Shown here one piece after another: positions 24,882 to 33,639 of a stretch of 64,000 nt of DNA. Position 1 is the first letter of the stretch. Every line of letters begins with the position of its first letter. The stretch covers positions 620,001 through 684,000 of the forward strand of contig JBLXBZ010000002.1 of the NCBI GenBank assembly GCA_048265185.1, in the 5' to 3' direction. Origin of the DNA: JBLXBZ01 sp048265185 (lineage in GTDB: Bacteria; Pseudomonadota; Alphaproteobacteria; Rhizobiales; Stappiaceae). The notes below the pieces were generated by a model that had not been told where the DNA came from, ran no database searches, and saw nothing but the letters and a program-made list of their open reading frames with translations. Both the position numbers and the translations under genes were made by a program.

Positions 24882-27800
24882 TGGCGACATTGGTGTTGGC
24901 CGCAGCGGGGCAGGCGCTGGGCGGGTTGCTGGCGGGAGGCGTTGGCGCGGCGGTTGGGCAGGCGGCGGGGGCGTTTGCGGGCTATGCCTTTGATAATGCG
25001 TTATTTGGCGAAAGTCGAACTATAGAAGGGCCGCGACTGAGCGAGCTGGAGGTGCAGTCTTCCGTTGAAGGTGCGCCAATTCCTCTGGTTTATGGCCGGG
25101 TTCGATTGGCGGGGCAGGTGATCTGGTCCACGTCGCTGGAAGAAGTGGTGAGCGAGGAAAAGGTGGGCGGCAAGGGCGGCGGCGGCGGCGCCACGTCGCG
25201 TTCCTATAGCTATTTCGGCAATTTCGCCGTCGCGATTTGCGAGGGAGAAATCACGCGCCTCGGTCAGATATGGGCCGATGGCAAGCTGTTGGACACCACT
25301 GACATAACTATGCGGGTCTATCACGGCGGTGCGGATCAGATGGTCGATCCCTTGATTGCGGGCAAACAGGGAGATTGTCCGGCCTATCGCAATGTCGCTT
25401 ACGTGGTGTTTGAGCGATTGCCGCTGGCCGATTTCGGCAATCGTCTGCCTCAACTCACTTTCGAAGTCGTTCGCGTGGTTGACCGGTTGGAGAATATGGT
25501 GCGGGCGATCACCATGATCCCCGGTGCGGGCGAGTTCGTCTATGGCGACATTCCGGTGACGGTTACGCCGGGTCCGGGTGCCGTCAGGCGCGAAAACCGC
25601 CATACGAGCATCGCCTCGACCAATTGGAGCGCCGCCGTTGACGAGTTGCTGGCGCTTTGTCCAAATCTTGAAAGCGTCGCTCTGGTGGTGGCTTGGTTTG
25701 GCGATGATCTGCGCTGTGGAAATTGCCGGATTCTGCCCAAGGTCGAGGGGCATGGGCGGGTGACGGAAGGGGCGGTCTGGCGGGTGAACGGCGTGGAGCG
25801 GGAGGACGCTGAAGTCGTCAGCCTGATTGACGAGCGGCCGGCTTATGGGGGAACTCCCGCCGATGAAATGGTGATCGCGGCGATCCGAGAATTAAAAGAG
25901 CGCGGCCTGCGGGTGATGCTCTATCCGTTCGTGCTGATGGATGTGCCGCCGGATAATAGCTTGCCGGATCCTTATGGTGGGGCGGCGCAGGCGCCGTTTC
26001 CCTGGCGTGGACGGATAACGAGCTCGCTTGCGCCGGGAATGCCGGGTAGCCCTGACGGAACCGCAAGCGTTGATAGCGATATTGACAGTTTCGTCGGTAA
26101 CGCAAACGCTTCTGATTATAACATTACAGATGATATTATTAATTACGCTGGCCCTGACGAATGGTCATACCGGCGGTTCATTCTCCATCACGCGTTTCTC
26201 GCCAAGGCGGCTGGAGGCGTGGAGGCCATTTTGATCGGTTCGGAAATGCGCGGCGTGACGCGGCTGCGGGGGGCGGCTGACGACTTTCCTTTCGTTTCAG
26301 CGCTGACCGCTCTGGCAGGGGATGTCAAAGCCGTTTCGGGGGCGGCGAACAAAGTGCTTTACGCCGCCGACTGGTCGGAATACGGCGGTTATCAGCCGGG
26401 GAATGGGGATTTGCGCTTTCCGCTCGATCCGCTCTGGGCGTCGAGCGATATCGACGCCGTCGGCATCGACAATTATCTGCCGCTGGCCGACTCTCGAAAC
26501 GGCCAAGCGCTGGACGGCGACGCCAGTCCTTATGATCTGGAGCAATTACGCGCTCATGTTGAGGGCGGCGAACATTTCGATTGGTACTACGCCAGCGACG
26601 CGGACAGGAAGGCGGGCGTGCGCACGCCGATTACCGACGGCGCATATGGCAAGCCCTGGGTGTATCGGGCGAAAGATTTGCGCAGTTGGTGGAGCGAGGC
26701 GCATTTCGAGCGATTTGCAGGGGTGGAAAGCCTCACGTCAACGGATTGGACGCCGCAATCAAAACCGATCTGGTTCACGGAGTTTGGCGTTCCAGCGATT
26801 GATAAAGGCGCGAACCAGCCGAATGTCTTTGTTGATCCAAAGTCGTCGGAATCGGCTTTGCCGCATTTTTCCACTGGCGCGCGGGACGACTTCATTCAGC
26901 GACGCGCCATTGAGGCGCTGTTGAGTTATTGGGGGACGGACCATCCGGAGCTGGCGCCGGCGGATAATCCTGTCTCGCCCATATATGGCGGGCCGATGAT
27001 CGATCCGGCCAACCTGCATTTGTGGACGTGGGACGCGCGCCCCTTTCCCCAGTTTCCCACCTATGGGGACATTTGGTCCGATGGGGGTAACTGGCAGGTT
27101 GGCCACTGGCTGAACGGACGTCTTGGCGGTCTCGGGCTGGACGCGCTGTGCCGGGCGGTGCTCGAAGACTTTGGCGTGGCGGCGGGAACGGCTGCGGTGC
27201 TGGACGTGGCCGGAACGCTGGATGGCTATGTCATCGCTGGACCGACAACGGTGCGGGCGTCGCTGGAGAAGCTGCTGGAAGCTTATGGGACCATAGCGGT
27301 TGACACCGGCGAGCGGGTGGAGTTTCGCGCCGCCTGGCGTGTTCCATCCGTTGTGCTGGGAGCGGACGATTTAGTGGAATTGGAGCCTGAGCGCGCGCCT
27401 TTGTCGCTCAAGCGCATGCAAGACAGCGACCTTCCGGCGGAAGTTCGCTTTTCCGCCCGCCATCCCGCCCGAGATCACTTGAGCTATGTGGTGGGATCAA
27501 AGCGGCTGGAGGGGCAAAGCCGCAGGGTTGAGCAGACGAATATTGGCGTGGTTCTTGATCCTGAATTGGCTGGAATTTTGGCCGAGAAAGCTCTTGGACG
27601 ACGTTGGCGCGAACGCGACGAGGTCTCATTTGCGCTCTCGCCACACAGGCTGGATCTGACGGTTGGCGATGTGGCGGCCCTTGGCGGGGACGTCTATTCT
27701 CCCGCCGCCGGGCAGGGCGAGGAGCTTGATTTGCGCCGCGCGCCGCAGCTTCGCCTTTCCTCCATTGAGGACGGGGCGGAGCGGCGGGTGGAGGCGGTGA

Positions 27801-28828
27801 GCACGGCGGAGCCGCTGATCATTGGCGGACGGCTTGCGGGCAATGGCGCCGAGTTTCCCGCGCTTCAACCGGGGGGGAAATTATTCGCAAAACCAGAGGT
27901 CATGATTCTGGATCTGCCCGCTCTTCCGTCTTTTTCTCCGGCGCATGCGCCGGTCATAGCGGCTTTCGCCAATCCTTGGCCGGGAGAGCTGGCTATTTAC
28001 AGGGGGATCGACGAGGGAGACATGCAGCCGGTGGCCTCAATAGAGCGGCCTGCGACGATGGGCGTGTTGAGCGCGCCTCTTGGTCCCGGTCCGCTGGCGG
28101 TTTGGGACGAGGGGAATGACGTCGAGGTGGAGCTGTTCGGCGGCGCGTTGTTCGCCCGCAGCGAGTTGGAGGTTCTGGCGGGGGCGAACGCGCTGGCGAT
28201 CGCGGCGCCTGATGGGGGCGTGGAGATCGTGCAGTTTCGCGAAGCGGAGCTGACTGGAACCCGGCGCTACCGCCTTTCCGGCTTGCTGCGCGGTCAGGGG
28301 GGAAGCGAAGCGCAAATGGCGCAAGGGCATCTGGCCGGCGCGTCATTTCTGCTGTTGGACAAAGCGGTGATTTCGCTGCCCATGCAATTGGAGCAACTGG
28401 GGATTGGCTTTCAATACCGGGTGGTTCCATCCGGGGAGAGTTTGGACGCGGCCTCCGTACGCGCGTTCGCCCATAGCGCGAGCGGACGGGGACTATCCCC
28501 CTGCGCGCCTGTTCATCTCAAGGGCATGCGAGAGGCTGGCGGTTCAATTCGCGTCAGTTGGATCAGGCGAACTCGCGAGGGGGGAGATAGCTGGATCGCC
28601 CGTGAAGTTCCGTTGATGGAGGAGACGGAGGAATACGAAGTGGAGTTGTTGACGCTTGCTGGCGATTTGCTTGCGACGCGGACGAGCGATGCGCCGGAGC
28701 TTGTGCTTTCTCCGGCTGAAGAACTTGCAATATTTGGCGGCGCGGCTTCGAGTTTTCGCGTGCGTCTTTATCAGATATCGCGCGCTGTCGGGCGCGGCGT
28801 AGCCTGTGAAAGGATAGTGCATGTCTGA
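24881..28828 (+). CDS. GTA TIM-barrel tail-tip protein (g15, megatron)
   Basis: Largest GTA protein, 1315 residues, close to the length of RcGTA g15. N-terminus is a hydrophobic, glycine-rich stretch (AAAGQALGGLLAGGVGAAVGQ), then a phage-tail-type region with VEGAPIPLVYGRVRLAGQVIW. The GTA TIM-barrel-like domain covers about 430-720 with VEAILIGSEMRGVTRLRG, VLYAADWSEYGGY, DIDAVGIDNYLPLADSR and KPIWFTEFGVPAIDKGANQPN; the Glu residues in GSEM and TEFG occupy glycosidase-like positions. A phage-tail-3-type region follows to about 1000. No frameshift or stop interrupts the 4 kb frame. It forms the tail-tip that contacts the recipient envelope. Confidence 0.93.
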   Translation: MATLVLAAAGQALGGLLAGGVGAAVGQAAGAFAGYAFDNALFGESRTIEGPRLSELEVQSSVEGAPIPLVYGRVRLAGQVIWSTSLEEVVSEEKVGGKGGGGGATSRSYSYFGNFAVAICEGEITRLGQIWADGKLLDTTDITMRVYHGGADQMVDPLIAGKQGDCPAYRNVAYVVFERLPLADFGNRLPQLTFEVVRVVDRLENMVRAITMIPGAGEFVYGDIPVTVTPGPGAVRRENRHTSIASTNWSAAVDELLALCPNLESVALVVAWFGDDLRCGNCRILPKVEGHGRVTEGAVWRVNGVEREDAEVVSLIDERPAYGGTPADEMVIAAIRELKERGLRVMLYPFVLMDVPPDNSLPDPYGGAAQAPFPWRGRITSSLAPGMPGSPDGTASVDSDIDSFVGNANASDYNITDDIINYAGPDEWSYRRFILHHAFLAKAAGGVEAILIGSEMRGVTRLRGAADDFPFVSALTALAGDVKAVSGAANKVLYAADWSEYGGYQPGNGDLRFPLDPLWASSDIDAVGIDNYLPLADSRNGQALDGDASPYDLEQLRAHVEGGEHFDWYYASDADRKAGVRTPITDGAYGKPWVYRAKDLRSWWSEAHFERFAGVESLTSTDWTPQSKPIWFTEFGVPAIDKGANQPNVFVDPKSSESALPHFSTGARDDFIQRRAIEALLSYWGTDHPELAPADNPVSPIYGGPMIDPANLHLWTWDARPFPQFPTYGDIWSDGGNWQVGHWLNGRLGGLGLDALCRAVLEDFGVAAGTAAVLDVAGTLDGYVIAGPTTVRASLEKLLEAYGTIAVDTGERVEFRAAWRVPSVVLGADDLVELEPERAPLSLKRMQDSDLPAEVRFSARHPARDHLSYVVGSKRLEGQSRRVEQTNIGVVLDPELAGILAEKALGRRWRERDEVSFALSPHRLDLTVGDVAALGGDVYSPAAGQGEELDLRRAPQLRLSSIEDGAERRVEAVSTAEPLIIGGRLAGNGAEFPALQPGGKLFAKPEVMILDLPALPSFSPAHAPVIAAFANPWPGELAIYRGIDEGDMQPVASIERPATMGVLSAPLGPGPLAVWDEGNDVEVELFGGALFARSELEVLAGANALAIAAPDGGVEIVQFREAELTGTRRYRLSGLLRGQGGSEAQMAQGHLAGASFLLLDKAVISLPMQLEQLGIGFQYRVVPSGESLDAASVRAFAHSASGRGLSPCAPVHLKGMREAGGSIRVSWIRRTREGGDSWIAREVPLMEETEEYEVELLTLAGDLLATRTSDAPELVLSPAEELAIFGGAASSFRVRLYQISRAVGRGVACERIVHV

Positions 28829-29507
28829 AGGTTTATTGAATAGCGCGCGGTTGGAGTTGCCCTATATCGCGGGGGGGCAGGCGCAAAAACACGTCACGCA
28901 TAACGAGGCCCTGCAAAAGCTTGACACGCTTGTTCACCTTAAGCTTGAAAGCCGGGCCGTCGCCGCGCCGCCAGCGGCGAGCGAGGGCCAGACATGGTTG
29001 GTCGCCGCCGTCGCCGCAGGCGAATGGGTGGGGCGCGAGGGGGAATTGGCCACATGGCTGGGCGGCTCCTGGCGTTTTGCATCCGCGCCAATTGGCGCAT
29101 TGGCTTATGTCGAGGATGAAAACGTCGTCATCGCCAAGACGGGCTCAGGCTGGGTGGGGGTGAGGGATCTTGGCCCTCATGGCGATGGTTTTTTAGCGTC
29201 ATCGGGGGAGTTGGGCGCAAAAACCTTTAGCGTCACCAGCGATCTTGAGGTCGGCCCATTATCTGGGGCAAGCGTCGTCACCGCTCTGACCATTCCCGCT
29301 CGAGCGATTGTTCTTGGGGTGGCGGCGCGCACCGTGAGCGCCGTCACCGGCGCCGCGCCCGGATCGGTGAATATCGGCGTGATCGGCCCCACGGCCTTTT
29401 ATGCCGACACGCCCGTTATCTTGAGCGCGAATGGCGGGGCTTTCACCGGCGGCGAAGTGCGGTTGTCGGCGTATTATTTAAAGTTCGAGGCGCCCGAAGC
29501 GCCCTGA
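28821..29507 (+). CDS. DUF2793 domain-containing protein, probable GTA fibre
   Basis: A 228-residue protein. The DUF2793 domain is at about 5-95: LELPYIAGGQAQKHVTHNEALQKLDTLVHL is diagnostic. The C-terminal half is rich in Ala, Gly, Ser and Thr with beta-strand character. DUF2793 proteins lie beside GTA and prophage tail genes and are regarded as tail-fibre or host-contact proteins. It overlaps the end of the tail-tip gene by eight bases, so it belongs to the same transcript. Confidence 0.82.
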   Translation: MSEGLLNSARLELPYIAGGQAQKHVTHNEALQKLDTLVHLKLESRAVAAPPAASEGQTWLVAAVAAGEWVGREGELATWLGGSWRFASAPIGALAYVEDENVVIAKTGSGWVGVRDLGPHGDGFLASSGELGAKTFSVTSDLEVGPLSGASVVTALTIPARAIVLGVAARTVSAVTGAAPGSVNIGVIGPTAFYADTPVILSANGGAFTGGEVRLSAYYLKFEAPEAP

Positions 29508-29569
29508 GCATGAACGTGGGGCGTAGGTATACGCCTTCGGCGTCAATTCCGTTCAAACGGAGATAAATC

Positions 29570-30484
29570 ATGAAAACTAGTGAGAAAGGCGTGGCGTTTA
29601 TCGCCGCGCACGAAGGGCTTGTGACCCGCGCCTATCGCGACGTCGCCGGCGTGTGGACTATAGGCTTCGGCCATACCTCAAAGGCGGGGGCGCCGAAGGT
29701 GACGCCTAATATGACCATTACGCTCGCGCAGGCGCGGTCAATTTTGGCTACTGATCTGGCGCGGTTCGAAGCGCGCGTTCGAAAAGTCGGGGTCTTTCAT
29801 TCGCAAACGGGTTTTGACGGCGCCGTCTCTTTTGATTTCAACACTGGCGCCATTCATCGGGCTAGTTGGGTGAAACAATATGCGCGGGGGAATTATAGCG
29901 CGGCGCGTCTTGGACTCATGCGCTGGGCGAACGCCGGGGGGCGGCGGGTGGCGGGGCTCGTTCGCCGCCGCCGGGCGGAGGCGGAGTTGATTCTGGGGGG
30001 GAAATATGGAGAGACGTCCGGTTCTTCCTACGTCTCTGGCTCTTCTCATGCCGCTGGAGCTGGCGACGATATTCGCCAGTTGCAAAAAGATCTGACGGCG
30101 CTGGGCCTTGATCCTGGGCCAATCGATGGGGTTCAGGGTTCTAAAACTCGCGCTGCTATTCGCCGACTGCAAAAATTGCATGAAAACCTTGTGGTGGACG
30201 GGATCGCGGGGCCTGCTAGCCGGGCCGCCATTCAGCGCATGTTACGAGCTAAAAAAATAAAACAAGATAGCGCAAGGGCGGCGGGAGCCGGAGGCGTGTT
30301 TTGGGGAGCGGCGGCGCTGTGGACGCAAGCCCTGCGCGGCGGCGTCTCTTGGGATTTTTATCAGGTCGCGCTTTGGGGCGTCATCGGCGGACTGGGGTTT
30401 GCGGGGGTGCTTGCTTTTCAGTTCTGGCGTCGGCGCTACGCCGACGAACATTCGCTTTTGAAGTCTTTGGCGCGAAAGGACTAA
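29570..30484 (+). CDS. GH24 lysozyme with peptidoglycan-binding domain and C-terminal membrane segment
   Basis: Endolysin of the cluster, 304 residues. The T4-lysozyme-type (GH24) domain fills 1-145 with the intact triad Glu15, Asp24, Thr30 in the E-x8-D-x5-T spacing, and TIGFGHTSKAG after it. A peptidoglycan-binding-1 domain follows at about 165-235 (IRQLQKDLTALGLDPGPIDG). At the end comes a membrane segment at about 268-290 (VALWGVIGGLGFAGVLAFQFW) and a basic tail. No signal peptide is seen, so export would need a holin. The C-terminal anchor is unusual for a soluble endolysin. ATG 29570 follows an AACGGAGA site. Confidence 0.9.
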   Translation: MKTSEKGVAFIAAHEGLVTRAYRDVAGVWTIGFGHTSKAGAPKVTPNMTITLAQARSILATDLARFEARVRKVGVFHSQTGFDGAVSFDFNTGAIHRASWVKQYARGNYSAARLGLMRWANAGGRRVAGLVRRRRAEAELILGGKYGETSGSSYVSGSSHAAGAGDDIRQLQKDLTALGLDPGPIDGVQGSKTRAAIRRLQKLHENLVVDGIAGPASRAAIQRMLRAKKIKQDSARAAGAGGVFWGAAALWTQALRGGVSWDFYQVALWGVIGGLGFAGVLAFQFWRRRYADEHSLLKSLARKD

Positions 30485-30487
30485 GAC

Positions 30488-30727
30488 ATGAGAGGATATC
30501 GAACGTTTTTGGTGAATTTGGGCTGTGCGGCGTTGGTTTGCGCCGCCGAGCTCATGGCGTGGTTATCTGTTTTTGACTGGCGGGGATACGTCGAGCAGGA
30601 CACCGCCCTTACGCTCGTGCTTCTGGTGAATACGGCTAACATTATTTTGCGCCATGTTACGGATGAGCCGGCGGGGTGGCGTCGCGCAAACAATGAGCGC
30701 TTCTCAAACAATGGGCGGTTCTTATGA
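30488..30727 (+). CDS. Small membrane protein in the lysis cassette
   Basis: A 79-residue protein with two hydrophobic segments (about 8-28 and 40-57), directly between lysozyme and holin and overlapping the holin start by four bases. Size and place suggest an accessory holin or antiholin. The family is not recognised with confidence. Confidence 0.7.
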   Translation: MRGYRTFLVNLGCAALVCAAELMAWLSVFDWRGYVEQDTALTLVLLVNTANIILRHVTDEPAGWRRANNERFSNNGRFL

Positions 30728-31131
30728 GCGCGTTGATCGTGCGTTTTCTGGGCGGGCCTCTGCTTGAATGGCTGATTTCTCATTTCGAACGCCGTCTGGA
30801 GGCGGAGACGCAGCGGCGGCAGATCAGCGCGGAGCTGGCGGCGACGAGCCTGCGCGGGGAAATTGAGGCGCGCGAACATGCGCGCGCAGTGCTTATCGCC
30901 GAGACCGGATACTTTTTCTCTGCGGCGCGCCTTGGGCGCCTGTTGTTCGTGGCGCCCTTGGGGGTGTGGTGGTGCGCGGTGATTTTCGATTCCCTGTTTG
31001 GCTTTTCGTGGAATGTGGCGGCGCTGCCTGCGCCGTTGGACGAGTGGGCGGGAAGCATTATCGTCAGCCTGTTTCTGGTGGAGGGGGCCCAGTCAGCGGT
31101 GCGCGCCGTTGTTTCAAGTCGTCGAAAATGA
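30724..31131 (+). CDS. 3TM holin of the gene-transfer-release family
   Basis: A 135-residue protein matching the layout of the GTA three-TM holin family. The N-terminal half is an amphipathic, highly charged helix (LISHFERRLEAETQRRQISAELAATSLRGEIEAREH). Hydrophobic segments follow at about 75-97 (LGRLLFVAPLGVWWCAVIFD) and 112-130. It would permeabilise the inner membrane so that the adjacent lysozyme reaches the wall. In RcGTA the lysis genes are at a different locus; here they close the structural cluster. Confidence 0.85.
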   Translation: MSALIVRFLGGPLLEWLISHFERRLEAETQRRQISAELAATSLRGEIEAREHARAVLIAETGYFFSAARLGRLLFVAPLGVWWCAVIFDSLFGFSWNVAALPAPLDEWAGSIIVSLFLVEGAQSAVRAVVSSRRK

Positions 31132-31144
31132 ACGAAAAAAATGG

Positions 31145-31196
31145 ACGGGAAATGATATAAAATCGCGGCGCTTGCAATGCGTTCATTTCCCGTTCA
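31145..31196. promoter_or_regulatory. Inverted and direct repeats upstream of feuN
   Basis: ACGGGAAATGA at 31145-31155 and its exact complement at 31183-31193 form an 11-bp inverted repeat with a 27-base loop. Within it GTTCA occurs at 31181-31185 and 31192-31196, 11 bases apart, the spacing bound by OmpR/PhoB-type dimers. A TATAAA box sits at 31156-31161. An autoregulatory FeuP site is plausible but inferred. Confidence 0.35.
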
Positions 31197-31220
31197 GAAG
31201 CTTTTCTTTATGGTGGAGGC

Positions 31221-31538
31221 ATGATGAAACAGCACTTCTTCGCCGCCTTTCTATGGAATGCGCGCTCATTTGTATTTCTCGTCGGGTTGTCGATTGCGAT
31301 TTTGCTCGGCGGCGCGGCCGCGCAGGCGGCCTGTTTGAGCCAGTCCGAAGCGCGGGCGGCGGTGGCCAATGGGCAAGCGCGTTCGCTCGGCTCGCTCGCC
31401 GGTTCTGTTGGCGGTGAAATTGTTCGCGCCGATTTGTGCAAAGAGGGAGGACGTTTTGTCTACCGTTTGAGCGTGGTGATCGGCGGAAAAGTGGTGCAAC
31501 GTGTTCTGGACGCCAGTTCGGGACAGGTTCTGCAATAA
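31221..31538 (+). CDS. Small periplasmic PepSY-like protein, FeuN-like
   Basis: A 105-residue protein with a signal peptide (hydrophobic 14-36, cleavage after AAAQA) and a mature part like one PepSY unit (LSQSEARAAVANG, EIVRADLCKEGGRFVYRLSVV, VLDASSGQVL). Start ATG 31221 has GGTGGAGG upstream. It precedes a FeuP-like regulator and its kinase by 43 bases. In Sinorhizobium meliloti a small periplasmic protein FeuN encoded just before feuPQ damps FeuQ signalling; size, location and order fit that role. Sequence identity to FeuN cannot be checked here. Confidence 0.68.
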   Translation: MMKQHFFAAFLWNARSFVFLVGLSIAILLGGAAAQAACLSQSEARAAVANGQARSLGSLAGSVGGEIVRADLCKEGGRFVYRLSVVIGGKVVQRVLDASSGQVLQ

Positions 31539-31581
31539 AGAGACTGTTGAGCCGTCGCCCGCTAAAGAGAATGGAGATATC

Positions 31582-32247
31582 ATGCGTATTCTCGTCGTCG
31601 AGGATGATCGTGAGCTTAATCGGCAAATCAAAGAAGCGCTCACGGAGGCCGACTACGTGGTGGACGCCGCTTTTGATGGTCTGGAGGGGCATCATTTAGG
31701 GGACAGCGAGCCTTACGACGCCGTTATTCTGGACTTGGGGTTGCCGGAGCTGGATGGGTTGAGCGTTCTGGAGCGCTGGCGGCGCGACGGACGCAGCATG
31801 CCTGTTCTGGTGCTCACGGCGCGAGACCGCTGGAGCGACAAGGTTGCGGGTATTGACGCGGGCGCGGATGATTATGTGGCCAAGCCGTTTCACATGGAGG
31901 AAGTTCTGGCGCGGGTGCGGGCCTTGGTGCGCCGAGCGGCCGGACACGCCTCCAATGAAATTAATTGTGGACCGGTGCGTCTGGACATTCGCGCCGGAAA
32001 AGTCACGAAAGACGGCGTTTCCGTGAAGCTGACCTCGCTGGAATATCGTCTGGTCGCCTATCTGCTGCATCACAAGGGAAAAGTCGTGTCGCGTACGGAG
32101 CTGATTGAACATCTTTATGATCAGGACTTTGACCGCGATTCCAATACAATTGAAGTTTTCATCGGGCGGCTACGCAAAAAGCTCGGGAGCGAATTTATCG
32201 AAACCGTTCGCGGCCTTGGCTACAGAACGGGCGAAACGGACGGATAA
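31582..32247 (+). CDS. feuP: OmpR-family response regulator, FeuP-like
   Basis: Response regulator of 221 residues. The receiver domain (1-115) has acidic Asp8-Asp9, phosphorylated Asp51 in VILDLGLPELDG, Thr in VLTARDRW and Lys in DDYVAKPFH. The winged-helix domain (about 125-217) ends with SNTIEVFIGRLRKKLG and ETVRGLGYR. High similarity by eye to the PhoP/FeuP branch of Hyphomicrobiales and linkage to cytochrome c maturation genes, as in Rhizobium, support FeuP, which controls cyclic glucan export (ndvA) in S. meliloti and affects iron uptake in R. leguminosarum. ATG 31582 is chosen; a longer frame upstream overlaps feuN. Confidence 0.75.
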   Translation: MRILVVEDDRELNRQIKEALTEADYVVDAAFDGLEGHHLGDSEPYDAVILDLGLPELDGLSVLERWRRDGRSMPVLVLTARDRWSDKVAGIDAGADDYVAKPFHMEEVLARVRALVRRAAGHASNEINCGPVRLDIRAGKVTKDGVSVKLTSLEYRLVAYLLHHKGKVVSRTELIEHLYDQDFDRDSNTIEVFIGRLRKKLGSEFIETVRGLGYRTGETDG

Positions 32248-32265
32248 TACTTGGCGGGAGCGGGA

Positions 32266-33639
32266 ATGACGGATCTCAAGCGCGCGCGCCGGCCTTATGC
32301 GCTTTCAACGCGCCTTGTCGCGGTGGCTACGCTGTGGTCCGTGGTGGCGCTCGCCATGGCCGGGTTTATCTTGGTGGCGCTTTATCGCCAGGCGAGCGAG
32401 CGTAGCTTTGACGAGAGACTCGACGTTTACGTCAAGGCGATCGTCGGCGGCATGGCGCGCGGCGACGGAGATACGTTGATTGATCCGGGAAATCTTGGCG
32501 AACCGCGGTTTGAGTTGCCATTGTCGGGGTGGTATTGGACCGTGCGCGAGCTGGACACGGATGCGGTGGTTTACGCTTCCGCTTCGCTTGTAGGGGACCC
32601 ACTGGTCCTGATGAAGACTTCTGAGCCCGATATTGTCATATCCAATGAGACGGGGCCGGACGGGGGCGCAATTCGCGCCGCGCAGCGAAAAATTTCTTTC
32701 GGTCCGGGCAGGGATTTCAATATTGCGGTGGCCGGCGCCACGGATGAATTGAGCGATTCAATTACGGCCTTCGCCTCGCAGGTGGCGATCACATTGACGG
32801 TTCTCGGGATGGGGCTCGTAGGGGCAATCGTGTTGCAGGTGCGGGTCGGGCTTCGGCCATTGCGAACGTTGCATGCGTCCTTGCTCGCGGTGCGGCGCGG
32901 AGATGCTCAGGCGGTGGACGAGGCGTTGCCGCGAGAGATTGAACCTTTGGCGGTTGAATTGAACGCGCTTATTCATTCGAACAAGGAAGTCGTTGAGCGC
33001 TCGCGCACCCATGTGGGGAATCTCGCTCATGGATTGAAGACCCCTCTTAGCGTCATTTTGAACGAAGCGCGCGGGCAAGAGGGAGCCTTTGCGCAAAAAG
33101 TTCTGGAGCAAAGCTCGATGATGCGCTCGCAGATTGATCATCATTTGGAGCGGGCGCGCATGGCGGCGCAGCGCCGGGTTATTGGCGTCTCCACTCAGGT
33201 GCAGCCCGTCGTTGTGGGGCTTGCGCGCGCCATGGAGAAGATACACCGCGAGCGGGAGCCAGAAATTCAAGTGGACGCGCCCGAAGACCTTCGCTTTCGC
33301 GGCGAACGTCAAGACCTTGAGGAATTGGTCGGTAATTTGCTCGATAACGCTTGCAAGTGGATGAACTCGACGGTTGCGATAAAAGCGCGCAGCGAAAAGG
33401 ATAAAGCCTCATCGCGGGGGATGCTCAGCATTCTGATTTATGACGATGGGCCCGGGTTGGACGAGGATCAGCGGCGCGACGCGGTGAAACGGGGGAGACG
33501 TCTGGATGAGACAGTGCCGGGAACGGGGCTGGGCTTATCTATCGTTGCGGATCTCGCAGCCCTTTACGGCGGGCGTCTGGAGTTGGCGCGCTCGCCTTTA
33601 GGTGGTCTGGCGGCGAAATTATATCTCCCGAGCGTTTGA
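32266..33639 (+). CDS. feuQ: Sensor histidine kinase, FeuQ-like
   Basis: Partner kinase of the FeuP-like regulator, 457 residues. Two membrane segments (about 22-45 and 165-190) flank a periplasmic sensor domain with SGWYWTVRELDTDAVVYASASL. HAMP and dimerisation follow; the His box is NLAHGLKTPLSVI near 258. The ATPase domain has NLLDNACKW, DDGPGLDEDQ and GTGLGLSIVADL. The sensor domain type resembles PhoQ-like kinases of this order. It starts at ATG 32266 with GGGAGCGGGA upstream, 18 bases after feuP. Confidence 0.78.
   Translation: MTDLKRARRPYALSTRLVAVATLWSVVALAMAGFILVALYRQASERSFDERLDVYVKAIVGGMARGDGDTLIDPGNLGEPRFELPLSGWYWTVRELDTDAVVYASASLVGDPLVLMKTSEPDIVISNETGPDGGAIRAAQRKISFGPGRDFNIAVAGATDELSDSITAFASQVAITLTVLGMGLVGAIVLQVRVGLRPLRTLHASLLAVRRGDAQAVDEALPREIEPLAVELNALIHSNKEVVERSRTHVGNLAHGLKTPLSVILNEARGQEGAFAQKVLEQSSMMRSQIDHHLERARMAAQRRVIGVSTQVQPVVVGLARAMEKIHREREPEIQVDAPEDLRFRGERQDLEELVGNLLDNACKWMNSTVAIKARSEKDKASSRGMLSILIYDDGPGLDEDQRRDAVKRGRRLDETVPGTGLGLSIVADLAALYGGRLELARSPLGGLAAKLYLPSV

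Noticed and set aside
21559..31131. Ordinary prophage
   Set aside because: No integrase, repressor, replication or attachment genes. TerL, g14, g15, DUF2793 and GTA-type holin match RcGTA-like clusters instead.
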